Notes under the pieces: generated by a model
What the model saw: the letters and a program-made list of their open reading frames with translations, nothing else
Databases searched by the model: none
What the model was told of the DNA's origin: nothing
Position numbers and translations under genes: made by a program
Assembly: GCA_023384575.1 (NCBI GenBank)
Contig: JAHDVP010000013.1
Coordinates: 34,278-98,277, forward strand
Direction: 5' to 3'
Length of the DNA stretch: 64,000 nt
Origin: Acidobacteriota bacterium
GTDB taxonomy: Bacteria; Acidobacteriota; Vicinamibacteria; Vicinamibacterales; JAFNAJ01
Shown: positions 28,363 through 35,569 of the stretch, in pieces
Layout of the letters: each line of letters begins with the position of its first letter
Position numbering within the stretch: the stretch's first letter is position 1

Positions 28363-28845
28363 ATGTTCGCTGTTCGACTGGCACTGCTCGCGGGCCTCTG
28401 GTGGGCGCTGACGCCCGGCGAGCCCGCGTCGTGGATCGTGGGCGGCCCCGCTGTCGTCCTCGCGGCCTGGGCGGCCGCCGGGCTCGCCGCGCCCGAGGCG
28501 GGCCGGCTCTCGCCGGCCGGCGTACTGCAGTTCGTCCCCTATTTCGTCGGCACGTCGTTGCAGGGCGGCTTCGACGTGGCCTGGCGCGCCCTGCACCCGC
28601 GCCTGCCGATCGACCCGGCGTTCGTCCGGCACCCGCTACGACTACCCGAGGGCTCCGCCCGAACCTTCCTCGTCAACGTCGTCAGCCTGTTGCCGGGCAC
28701 GTTGAGCGCCGAGGTCGACGACTCCACCCTGGTGGTCCACGCCCTCAGTCGACCCGGGGAAAGCGCCCGCGACGTGGCCACCCTCGAGACGCGGGTGGCG
28801 GCGCTGTTTGGTCTCGATCTCGCCGGCCGCGGAGGAGACGCCTAA
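28363..28845 (+). CDS. Second Mrp/Mbh-like complex, subunit E homologue
   Basis: A 160-residue MnhE-family protein: N-terminal helices 'VRLALLAGLWWALTPGEPASWIVGGPAVVLAAWAAAGL' and the C-terminal block 'HPLRLPEGSARTFLVNVVSLLPGTLSAEVDDSTLVVHAL'. It lacks the longer N-terminus of the minus-strand MrpE. The ATG has a GAGG-rich stretch upstream. It opens an eight-gene cluster in which each gene overlaps the next by one to four bases. Confidence 0.85.
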   Translation: MFAVRLALLAGLWWALTPGEPASWIVGGPAVVLAAWAAAGLAAPEAGRLSPAGVLQFVPYFVGTSLQGGFDVAWRALHPRLPIDPAFVRHPLRLPEGSARTFLVNVVSLLPGTLSAEVDDSTLVVHALSRPGESARDVATLETRVAALFGLDLAGRGGDA

Positions 28846-29120
28846 TGGAACCGGTGCTGTTCGGCGTGGCGTTCGCGCTGCTCCTGACCATTGCCGCCGG
28901 CGTCATCCGCGTCTCGCGCGGCCCGACCGATGCCGATCGCATGCTGGCGGCGCTTCTCTTCGGCACGGCTGGCGTCGCGATCCTGCTCCTGCTGTCGCAG
29001 GCCCTCGCGCTGCCCGCCGCCATCGACGTCGCGCTGGTCTTCGCCGTGCTCGCGTCGGTCGTCGGCGTGGCCTTCGCCACGCGACGCCCGGTGGCGCCTC
29101 CAGGCGGGGACCCGCGATGA
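28845..29120 (+). CDS. Second Mrp/Mbh-like complex, subunit F homologue
   Basis: A 91-residue protein with three membrane helices and the MrpF core 'VIRVSRGPTDADRMLAALLFGTAGVAILLLL' plus 'AAIDVALVFAVLASVVGVAFA'. The ATG shares one base with the previous stop (TAATG). Its family and position match mbhB/mrpF. Confidence 0.85.
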   Translation: MEPVLFGVAFALLLTIAAGVIRVSRGPTDADRMLAALLFGTAGVAILLLLSQALALPAAIDVALVFAVLASVVGVAFATRRPVAPPGGDPR

Positions 29121-29422
29121 CCGCGATCGACGCGCTCTCGATCGCGTTCGTGCTCGCCGGGCTGGGTTTCTTCGTGGCGGGAACCGCGGGGCTCCTGCGG
29201 TTCCCCGACGTCTACTCGCGCCTGCACGCCCTCACGAAGGCCGACAACCTCGGCCTCGGTCTCGTCGCCGTGGGCGTCGCCCTGCAGGGCGGATCGTGGC
29301 TGGTGACGGTCAAGCTCTTCCTGGTGTGGCTGGTCGTGATGCTGGGGAGCTCGACGGTGGCCTTCCTCATCGCGAGACGGGCCCTGCGCGACGGCATCGA
29401 GCCGAGGAGCCACGTCCGATGA
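29117..29422 (+). CDS. Second Mrp/Mbh-like complex, subunit G homologue
   Basis: A 101-residue MnhG-family protein: 'FVLAGLGFFVAGTAGLLRFPDVYSRLHALTKADNLGLG' is the family signature, followed by a helix 'LVTVKLFLVWLVVMLGSSTVAFLIARRAL'. It overlaps its neighbours as ATGA on both sides. Confidence 0.88.
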   Translation: MTAIDALSIAFVLAGLGFFVAGTAGLLRFPDVYSRLHALTKADNLGLGLVAVGVALQGGSWLVTVKLFLVWLVVMLGSSTVAFLIARRALRDGIEPRSHVR

Positions 29423-30408
29423 ACGGCCCGCTCCTGCTCGCATTCGACGGCCTGCTGGCCGGCCTCCTCGTCTGGCTGGCCTGGAGGGCGCTCTCGGTCG
29501 CCGACCTGTTCAAGGGCATCGTGCTCTTCATCGCGTTCGGCCTGTGCATGGCCCTCGCGTGGGTGCGGCTGAACGCCCCCGACATCGCGCTCGCCGAAGC
29601 CGCGGTGGGCTCGGGCATCACCGGAGCGCTGCTGCTTGCGGCCTGGAACCGGATGCGGTCGGTTGCGGCCGACACGGGCGTCGTCGCGTCGACTGGCCGG
29701 CGCGGCTTGCCGTCGGGCGCGCTGGCGTTCGGCCTCGCCTGCGGCGGACTCGGCGCGGTCCTGGGCTGGGCGGTGCGCTCGCTCCCACTCGGCGGCGACG
29801 GGCTCGCCGCGCGGGCGCTCGAGGCCCTGCCGCGAAGCGGCGTCACGAACCCTGTCACGGCCGCGTTGCTCAATTTCAGGGCCTACGACACGCTGCTCGA
29901 ACTCGGCGTTCTGCTGCTCGCCGTGATTGCCGCGTGGGCGATGGCGCGGGCCGACGACCCCCCGGCCGACGCGCCGCGCGGGCCCGTCCTTCTCGGTCTC
30001 GCGCGCGTGCTCACACCACCGCTCGTCGTGCTCGCCGCCTACTTCCTGTGGGTCGGCGCGGCGAGGCCGGGCGGCGCGTTCCAGGGCGGCGCCCTGCTCG
30101 GCGGCGCCGGCGTCCTGCTGCTGCTCGCGCGCGGAGGCGACCTTCGCCTGCCGCCGGAGATCGCACTGCGAGCGGTCTTCGTCGCGGGACTTGCCGTGTT
30201 CGTCGCGGTCGGCCTCGGCGTTGCGACCGGGCCGCGACGCCTGCTGGAATACCCGGTCGACCTCGCCGGCCCCCTGATTCTCGTCATCGAGACGGCCGCC
30301 GTGGTGTCGATTGGCGCGACGCTCGCGGCGCTCTTCGCCGGCGGGCGACCCTCTGCGACCCCGCCCGGCCCGCCGCCCGGCTCGGGCCCGCGACAGGAGG
30401 CGTCGTGA
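29419..30408 (+). CDS. DUF4040-MrpB fusion subunit of second Mrp/Mbh-like complex
   Basis: A 329-residue protein of about 9 helices that joins parts made separately in other systems. Residues 1-80 are a DUF4040/MbhD domain ('LFKGIVLFIAFGLCMALAWVRLNAPDIALAEAAVGSGITGALLLAAW'-type pattern), about 130-180 correspond to MbhE ('LLNFRAYDTLLELGVLLLAVIAAWAMA'), and about 190-310 to MrpB/MbhF ('VGAARPGGAFQGGALLGGAGVLLLLA', 'EYPVDLAGPLILVIETAAVVSIGATL'). In classic Mrp the first two are the C-terminal end of MrpA, so here they have moved onto MrpB. It overlaps both neighbours by 4 bases. Confidence 0.85.
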   Translation: MNGPLLLAFDGLLAGLLVWLAWRALSVADLFKGIVLFIAFGLCMALAWVRLNAPDIALAEAAVGSGITGALLLAAWNRMRSVAADTGVVASTGRRGLPSGALAFGLACGGLGAVLGWAVRSLPLGGDGLAARALEALPRSGVTNPVTAALLNFRAYDTLLELGVLLLAVIAAWAMARADDPPADAPRGPVLLGLARVLTPPLVVLAAYFLWVGAARPGGAFQGGALLGGAGVLLLLARGGDLRLPPEIALRAVFVAGLAVFVAVGLGVATGPRRLLEYPVDLAGPLILVIETAAVVSIGATLAALFAGGRPSATPPGPPPGSGPRQEAS

Positions 30409-30731
30409 CCCTGACGCCGGCCCTGCTCTACGCCCTCGCCGGGTGTGCGCTGTTTGCGATCGGCCTGCACGCGCTCGTCGTCCAGCCGCACCTGCTGCGG
30501 AAGATCCTGGGCCTCAACGTCTCCGGCGGCGGCGTGTTCCTGGTACTCGTGGCCATCGCGCATCGCGGCCCCGGCGCGGCGCCCGACCCGGTGCCGCACG
30601 CCATGGTCCTCACCGGCATCGTGGTCGCCGTCTGCGGCACGGCGGTGGCGCTCGTGCTCGCCGGCCGCGTCCACCGTGCCACCGGCACGATGGAGCCCGG
30701 TTCGTCCCCGGCGGAGGCCCGCGAGCCGTGA
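30405..30731 (+). CDS. NuoK/MrpC-like subunit of second complex
   Basis: A 108-residue protein with three helices: 'LLYALAGCALFAIGLHALVVQPHLLRKILGLNVSGGGVFLVLVAIAHR' and 'DPVPHAMVLTGIVVAVCGTAVALVLAGRVH'. The 'VPHAMVLTGIVVA' block matches the MrpC/MbhG signature. GTG 30405 has GGAGG 5 bases upstream and overlaps the previous stop as GTGA. Confidence 0.88.
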   Translation: MTLTPALLYALAGCALFAIGLHALVVQPHLLRKILGLNVSGGGVFLVLVAIAHRGPGAAPDPVPHAMVLTGIVVAVCGTAVALVLAGRVHRATGTMEPGSSPAEAREP

Positions 30732-32236
30732 CGCCGCCCGTCGTCAACCCGTGGCTGCCGTGGATCGTCATGACGCCGCTCGCCGGCGTGATGCTGTCGT
30801 TTCTCCTGCCACGGCGCGCCGCTGGAATCGGCCTCGCGACGAGCGCCGCGGTGGCAGGGGCCTCGGGCCTGTTCGTGGCACACGTGGCGCGCCACGGCGC
30901 GACGCGGTACGCCATTGGTGGATGGGGCGCGCCGCTCGGCATCGAGTTCGTGGCCGACGGTCTCAGTGCGTGGCTCGTCGGGCTCGGCGCGGTCGTCGGC
31001 CTGGCCGTCAGCGCCTACGCTCTCTCGTATTTCGGACCACACGCGGGCGGCCACGACGACGACGAGGGGGCACGCGGGCGCCACGACTTCTGGCCGCTGT
31101 GGCTGTTTCTCTGGGCCGGGCTCAACGCGCTCTTCGTGTCCGGCGACATCTTCAACCTCTACGTCACGCTCGAACTGCTCGGCTTTTCCGCGGTCGCCCT
31201 CGTCGCCCTCGCCGGGACGCGCGATGCCATCACGGCGGCCATGCGGTACATGCTGGCGAGCCTGCTCGGTTCGCTGTCGTTCCTGCTGGGCGTCGCGCTG
31301 ATCTACGGCGCGTACGCCACGCTGGACCTGGCGAGGCTCGCCGAGGCGTCCCGGTCGGATCCGGCGACGCTCGTGGCGCTCACGCTGATGACGACGGGGC
31401 TGATGATCAAGGGGGCAGCGTTCCCGCTGCACTTCTGGCTGCCGCCTGCGCACTCGAGCGCGCCGGCGCCGGTCAGCGCCCTGCTCTCCGCGCTCGTCGT
31501 GAAGGCCCCGTTCGCCATCCTGGCGCGCCTCTGGTTCGACAGCTTCGCGTCGCTGAACACCGCGGCCCTCGCGGCGTGGCTCGGCGCGCTCGGCGCCGCG
31601 GCGCTCGTCTGGGGTGGCATCCTCGCCCTCCGCCAGGCCCGCCTGAAGCTGCTGGTGGCCTACTCGACCGTCGCCCAGCTCGGATACCTCTTCCTGGTCT
31701 TCCCGCTCGCGCGCGAGGCCGATACCGGCTTCACGGCGTGGAGCGGCGTCATGTTCTTCGTGGCGGCCCACGCCGCCGCGAAGGCCGCGATGTTCCTCGC
31801 GGCCGGCAACGTCATGCACGCGCTCGGCCACGACGAGCTCGACCGCATGGCCGGCCTCACGCGGGTGCTGCCGCGGTCGGCCTTCGCGCTCGTGCTCGCC
31901 GGCGTGAGCCTGATGGGGCTTCCGCCGAGCGGCGGCTTCCTCGCGAAGTGGCTCCTGCTGCACGCAGCCATCACGCGCGGCGAGTGGTGGTGGGTCGCCG
32001 GCATGCTCGCGGGCACGGCGCTCGCCATCGCCTACATCATGCGCGTGGTCGCCCGCATGTTCGCGGAGCCGTCCACGCCGCCGAAGGCCGCAGCCGTTCC
32101 GGCGTCCATGGAATGGGCGGCGCTCTCGCTGGCGACGCTGGCGGCGCTCATGGCGCTCGCCGCGGTGCTGCCGTTCGACCTGCTGCGCATCGGGGCGCCC
32201 GTGGCCGGGCCGCTGCTCTTCGGGGGGGCGCCATGA
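30728..32236 (+). CDS. MrpD-like proton-conducting subunit of second complex
   Basis: A 502-residue protein of about 14 helices in the NuoN/MrpD family. Core residues are present: 'NLYVTLELLGFSAVALVALAG' (Glu), 'LMTTGLMIKGAAFPLHFWLPPAHSSAPAPVSALLSALVVKAPFAILARL' (Lys, His), 'LLVAYSTVAQLGYLFLVFPLA' and 'GLPPSGGFLAKWLLL'. A His/Asp-rich loop at about 105-120 (HAGGHDDDEGARGRHD) is unusual and could bind metal. GTG start, GTGA overlap with the upstream gene. Confidence 0.88.
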   Translation: MTPPVVNPWLPWIVMTPLAGVMLSFLLPRRAAGIGLATSAAVAGASGLFVAHVARHGATRYAIGGWGAPLGIEFVADGLSAWLVGLGAVVGLAVSAYALSYFGPHAGGHDDDEGARGRHDFWPLWLFLWAGLNALFVSGDIFNLYVTLELLGFSAVALVALAGTRDAITAAMRYMLASLLGSLSFLLGVALIYGAYATLDLARLAEASRSDPATLVALTLMTTGLMIKGAAFPLHFWLPPAHSSAPAPVSALLSALVVKAPFAILARLWFDSFASLNTAALAAWLGALGAAALVWGGILALRQARLKLLVAYSTVAQLGYLFLVFPLAREADTGFTAWSGVMFFVAAHAAAKAAMFLAAGNVMHALGHDELDRMAGLTRVLPRSAFALVLAGVSLMGLPPSGGFLAKWLLLHAAITRGEWWWVAGMLAGTALAIAYIMRVVARMFAEPSTPPKAAAVPASMEWAALSLATLAALMALAAVLPFDLLRIGAPVAGPLLFGGAP

Positions 32237-33729
32237 GCTTCGACGCCTCGCTGCCCGTCCTGATCGTCTTCAGCTCGTTCTTCACGGGCGTCGTCATCTT
32301 CTTCCTCGACGAGGAGAGCCACCTCCTGCGCACGGTGCTCAACCTGATCGGCGCGCTCCTCAAGGTGGCGCTCGTCGGTGTGCTCATCTGGGGGGTCCTG
32401 CACGAGCACGTCTACGAGACGCGGCTGACGCTGCTGCCGGGGCTCGACTTCGCGTTGCGCGCCGACGCGCTCTCCGTGCTCTTCGTGACGCTCTCCGCCG
32501 TGCTGTGGCTGGCGACGACGCTGTACGCCGTGGGCTACCTCGAGGACTCGCCGAACCGCAGCCGGTTCTTCGGCGTCTTCAGCCTGTGCGTGAGCGCGAC
32601 CATGGGCATCGCGCTCGCCGGCAACCTCGTCACGTTCCTGATCTTCTACGAGGCGCTGACCCTCTCGACCTTTCCGCTGGTCGTGCATCGGGGCACGGTG
32701 AAGGCGCTCAGGGCCGGCGCGGTGTACCTCGCCTACACCATGGGCGGCGGCATGCTCGTGCTGCTGGCGACCGTGTGGCTGCAGAGCTTCGCGGGACCCG
32801 TCGAGTTTCGGGAGCGGGGCGTGCTCGAGCCCTACGCCCTGACGCACGGCTGGCAGCTCGTCGTGCTGTTCTTCATGTTCGTCGCCGGCCTCGGCGTGAA
32901 ATCGGCCATCGTGCCGCTGCACGGCTGGCTGCCCAAGGCCATGGTCGCGCCAGCGCCCGTCAGCGCGCTCCTCCACGCCGTCGCAGTCGTCAAGGCCGGC
33001 GTGTTCGGCATCGTCCGTGTCGTCTACGACGTGTACGGCGTGGAGTTCTCGCAGGATCTCGGCGTGCTCGGCCCGCTCGCGGCAGCGGCGGCGGCGACCA
33101 TCCTCTACGGATCGCTCCGCGCGGTGTTCCAGGACGACCTGAAGCGCCGGCTCGCGTACTCGACCGTCAGCCAGGTGTCGTACATCGTCCTCGGCGCGGC
33201 GCTCTTCGGGCCGGTGGCCACGCTCGGCGGCCTGGTGCACCTCGTGCACCAGGGACTGATGAAGATCACGATGTTCTTCTGCGCGGGCAACTACGCCGAA
33301 ACCCTCGGCGTGCACAAGGTCAGCGAGCTGCACGGGGCGGGCCGGCGCATGCCGTGGACGACGGCGGCCTTCACGATCGGGGCCCTCGGCATGATCGGCG
33401 TGCCGCCCTTCGTGGGCTTCTTCAGCAAGTGGTTCCTCGGCCTCGGCGCGCTCGACGCCGGCCGCGGCGAGTTCGTCCTCGTGCTCGTCGGGAGCAGCCT
33501 GCTGAACGCGATCTACTTCCTGCCGATCCTCCACAAGGCGTGGTTCCTGCCACAGCGGGGCCCGTGGCCCGCCGAGCACGTCAGCGGGCGCCTCGAGACG
33601 CACTGGATGCTGCTCGCTCCACCCCTGGCGACGGCGGCGGCCGTGGTGGTGTTCGGCGTGATGGCCGACATGCCCTTCAGCCCGCTGCAGTGGGCGCAGC
33701 TGATCGTGACGCGGGAGTACGGGCGATGA
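32233..33729 (+). CDS. NuoL/MrpA-type proton-conducting subunit of second complex
   Basis: A 498-residue membrane protein of the proton-conducting transporter family. It has 'NLVTFLIFYEALTLSTFPLVVHRG' (Glu), 'FVAGLGVKSAIVPLHGWLPKAMVAPAPVSALLHAVAVVKAGVFGIVRVVYDVYG' (two Lys, His) and 'RLAYSTVSQVSYIVLGAALFGP'. It is shorter than NuoL and lacks the MrpA C-terminal extension. Together with the MrpD-like and HyfB-like genes it gives the cluster three antiporter-type subunits. ATGA overlaps both neighbours. Confidence 0.87.
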   Translation: MSFDASLPVLIVFSSFFTGVVIFFLDEESHLLRTVLNLIGALLKVALVGVLIWGVLHEHVYETRLTLLPGLDFALRADALSVLFVTLSAVLWLATTLYAVGYLEDSPNRSRFFGVFSLCVSATMGIALAGNLVTFLIFYEALTLSTFPLVVHRGTVKALRAGAVYLAYTMGGGMLVLLATVWLQSFAGPVEFRERGVLEPYALTHGWQLVVLFFMFVAGLGVKSAIVPLHGWLPKAMVAPAPVSALLHAVAVVKAGVFGIVRVVYDVYGVEFSQDLGVLGPLAAAAAATILYGSLRAVFQDDLKRRLAYSTVSQVSYIVLGAALFGPVATLGGLVHLVHQGLMKITMFFCAGNYAETLGVHKVSELHGAGRRMPWTTAAFTIGALGMIGVPPFVGFFSKWFLGLGALDAGRGEFVLVLVGSSLLNAIYFLPILHKAWFLPQRGPWPAEHVSGRLETHWMLLAPPLATAAAVVVFGVMADMPFSPLQWAQLIVTREYGR

Positions 33730-35462
33730 GCGGCGCAGGGCTGGCCCCCTGGCTGTGGTTGGTGGCGACGACCTGGCCGCTGCTGCTCGCCGCCGCCTGG
33801 GCGCGGGCGGCCTGGCGTGGCGCCGTCGGCCGGCTGACGGCGTGGGCGGCGGCGCCGGCCCTGGTGGCGTCGGTCTGGCCGGGCGACGGCGTGGTGTCGG
33901 TCGAGGGCCTCCTGCTCGGCATGCGCCTTGGGCTCGACGAGACGGGTCGGGCGTTCCTCTTCGTCACCGCAGCGGTGTGGACGGCCGCCGGGGTGTTCGC
34001 TCGCGCGGCCCACGCGAGCGAACGCGACGCCCCTCGCCTGCACCTGTTCTGGCTGCTCGCCCTCGCGGGCAACGTCGGGCTCGTGCTGGCGCAGGATCTT
34101 TTCAGCTTCTACGCGGGCTTCGCCCTCATGAGCTTCGCGTCGTACGGGCTCGTGGTCCATGGTCGAGACCGGCAGGCGTTCCGGGCCGGCCGCGTGTACG
34201 TCGCCCTCGTCGTCGTCGGCGAGGTACTGATCTTCGCAGGGATGATCGGTCTTGCGGGGGCAGGCGCCGGCACGGCCTTCCCGGTCGAGCCCGTGCGCCC
34301 GGTCGATCCCGTCCTGCTCGTCTGTCTTCTTCTCGGCTTCGGCATCAAGGTCGGCGTTCTGCCCTTGCACGTCTCGCTTCCGTTGATCTACCCCGTCGCG
34401 CCGGTGGCCGCGGCGGCGGCCCTTGGCGGCGCCACGATCAACGCCGGCGTGCTCGGCTGGCTGCGGTTCTTCCCGCTGGGAGGTGCTGACGCGGCAGGAC
34501 TCTCAGGCCCCGTGATGGCCCTGGGCCTCGGGGCGGCGTTCTTCGGTGCCAGCGTCGGGGTGGTGCAGGCCAGCCCGCGCGCGGTGCTCGCCTACTCGAG
34601 CATCAGCCAGATGGGCCTCGTCACCGTCGGGATCGGGGCGGCCCTGCTCGGCCCCCTCGCCGTGCCCGGCGCCCTCGCGGCCGTCACGCTCTACGCGCTC
34701 CATCACGGCCTCGCGAAGGGCGCGCTCTTCCTGGCCGCGGGCATTGCGAACGATGCCGCCGTGGCGACGACCCGGCGCGTCGTGCTCGCGGCCAGCCTGC
34801 TTCCGGCCCTGGCGCTGGCCGGCGCTCCGCTGACGAGCGGGGCGCTGGCAAAGGTGGCGTTCAAGGCCAGCCTGGTTCCATTGCCCGGGCCCTGGCCCGG
34901 TCGGCTCGGCCTGCTCCTTCCGCTGGCCGCCGTCGGCACCACGCTGCTGATGGCGCGGTTCCTGGTCCTGCTCTGGCGCGCGCCGGTGCAGGCCCGACGA
35001 CCCCGGGCCGCCACGACGCTGTGGAGCGCCTGGGTCGCGCTGCTGCTCCTCGTCGCGCTCGGGGCGTGGATCTGGCCGGGCCCGCACGCCGCGGCCGACG
35101 CGCTGGCGCCTGCCGTCTGGTGGTCTCTCTCGTGGCCCGTGCTGGTGGGCGGCCTCGCCGCGTGGCTCGCGGCGCGCGTGGTTGGCGCGCGTGGCCTGCC
35201 CTGGTGGCTCCGAATCCCGCCTGGCGACCTGCTCGCCGGGGTAGAATGGGCCGACAACACCCTGCGGCACGCCGCCGCAGGCTCGTTTGCCTCCCCGACG
35301 ATCCGCCACGCCATCGCCGCCTGCTTCTCATGGATGGCCGCCGGAGCCGGACGGTCGGGGCGGCTCATCGGCGTCCTCGAGACCCACCTGCGCGCCTGGC
35401 CGAGTGTCGGCCTGCTCCTCGTGCTGCTGACCGGGGTGCTGCTCTTCGCCCTCTCCCGGTAA
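33726..35462 (+). CDS. HyfB/NuoL-like proton-conducting subunit, diverged
   Basis: A 578-residue membrane protein with about 14 helices and a C-terminal extension ending in one more helix. It resembles hydrogenase-4 component B: 'DLFSFYAGFALMSFASYGLVVHGR', 'LLLGFGIKVGVLPLHVSLPLIYPVAPVAAAAALGGATINAGVLGWL' and 'AVLAYSSISQMGLVTVGIGAALLGP'. Where relatives have a Glu in the 'FYE' motif this protein has 'FYAGFALMS', so a key proton-path acid is missing from that half-channel. It is the last gene of the overlapping cluster. Confidence 0.82.
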   Translation: MSGAGLAPWLWLVATTWPLLLAAAWARAAWRGAVGRLTAWAAAPALVASVWPGDGVVSVEGLLLGMRLGLDETGRAFLFVTAAVWTAAGVFARAAHASERDAPRLHLFWLLALAGNVGLVLAQDLFSFYAGFALMSFASYGLVVHGRDRQAFRAGRVYVALVVVGEVLIFAGMIGLAGAGAGTAFPVEPVRPVDPVLLVCLLLGFGIKVGVLPLHVSLPLIYPVAPVAAAAALGGATINAGVLGWLRFFPLGGADAAGLSGPVMALGLGAAFFGASVGVVQASPRAVLAYSSISQMGLVTVGIGAALLGPLAVPGALAAVTLYALHHGLAKGALFLAAGIANDAAVATTRRVVLAASLLPALALAGAPLTSGALAKVAFKASLVPLPGPWPGRLGLLLPLAAVGTTLLMARFLVLLWRAPVQARRPRAATTLWSAWVALLLLVALGAWIWPGPHAAADALAPAVWWSLSWPVLVGGLAAWLAARVVGARGLPWWLRIPPGDLLAGVEWADNTLRHAAAGSFASPTIRHAIAACFSWMAAGAGRSGRLIGVLETHLRAWPSVGLLLVLLTGVLLFALSR

Positions 35463-35569
35463 GCGGTCGCCCTGGCGACGTCCCTTCGTGCCGTGAGACG
35501 GCGCGTCGTGTCTCCGCCGGCGCGGTCGAGGCGACAGCACGCGGGCCGGGGCCGCGAAGGGGTGTGGCC

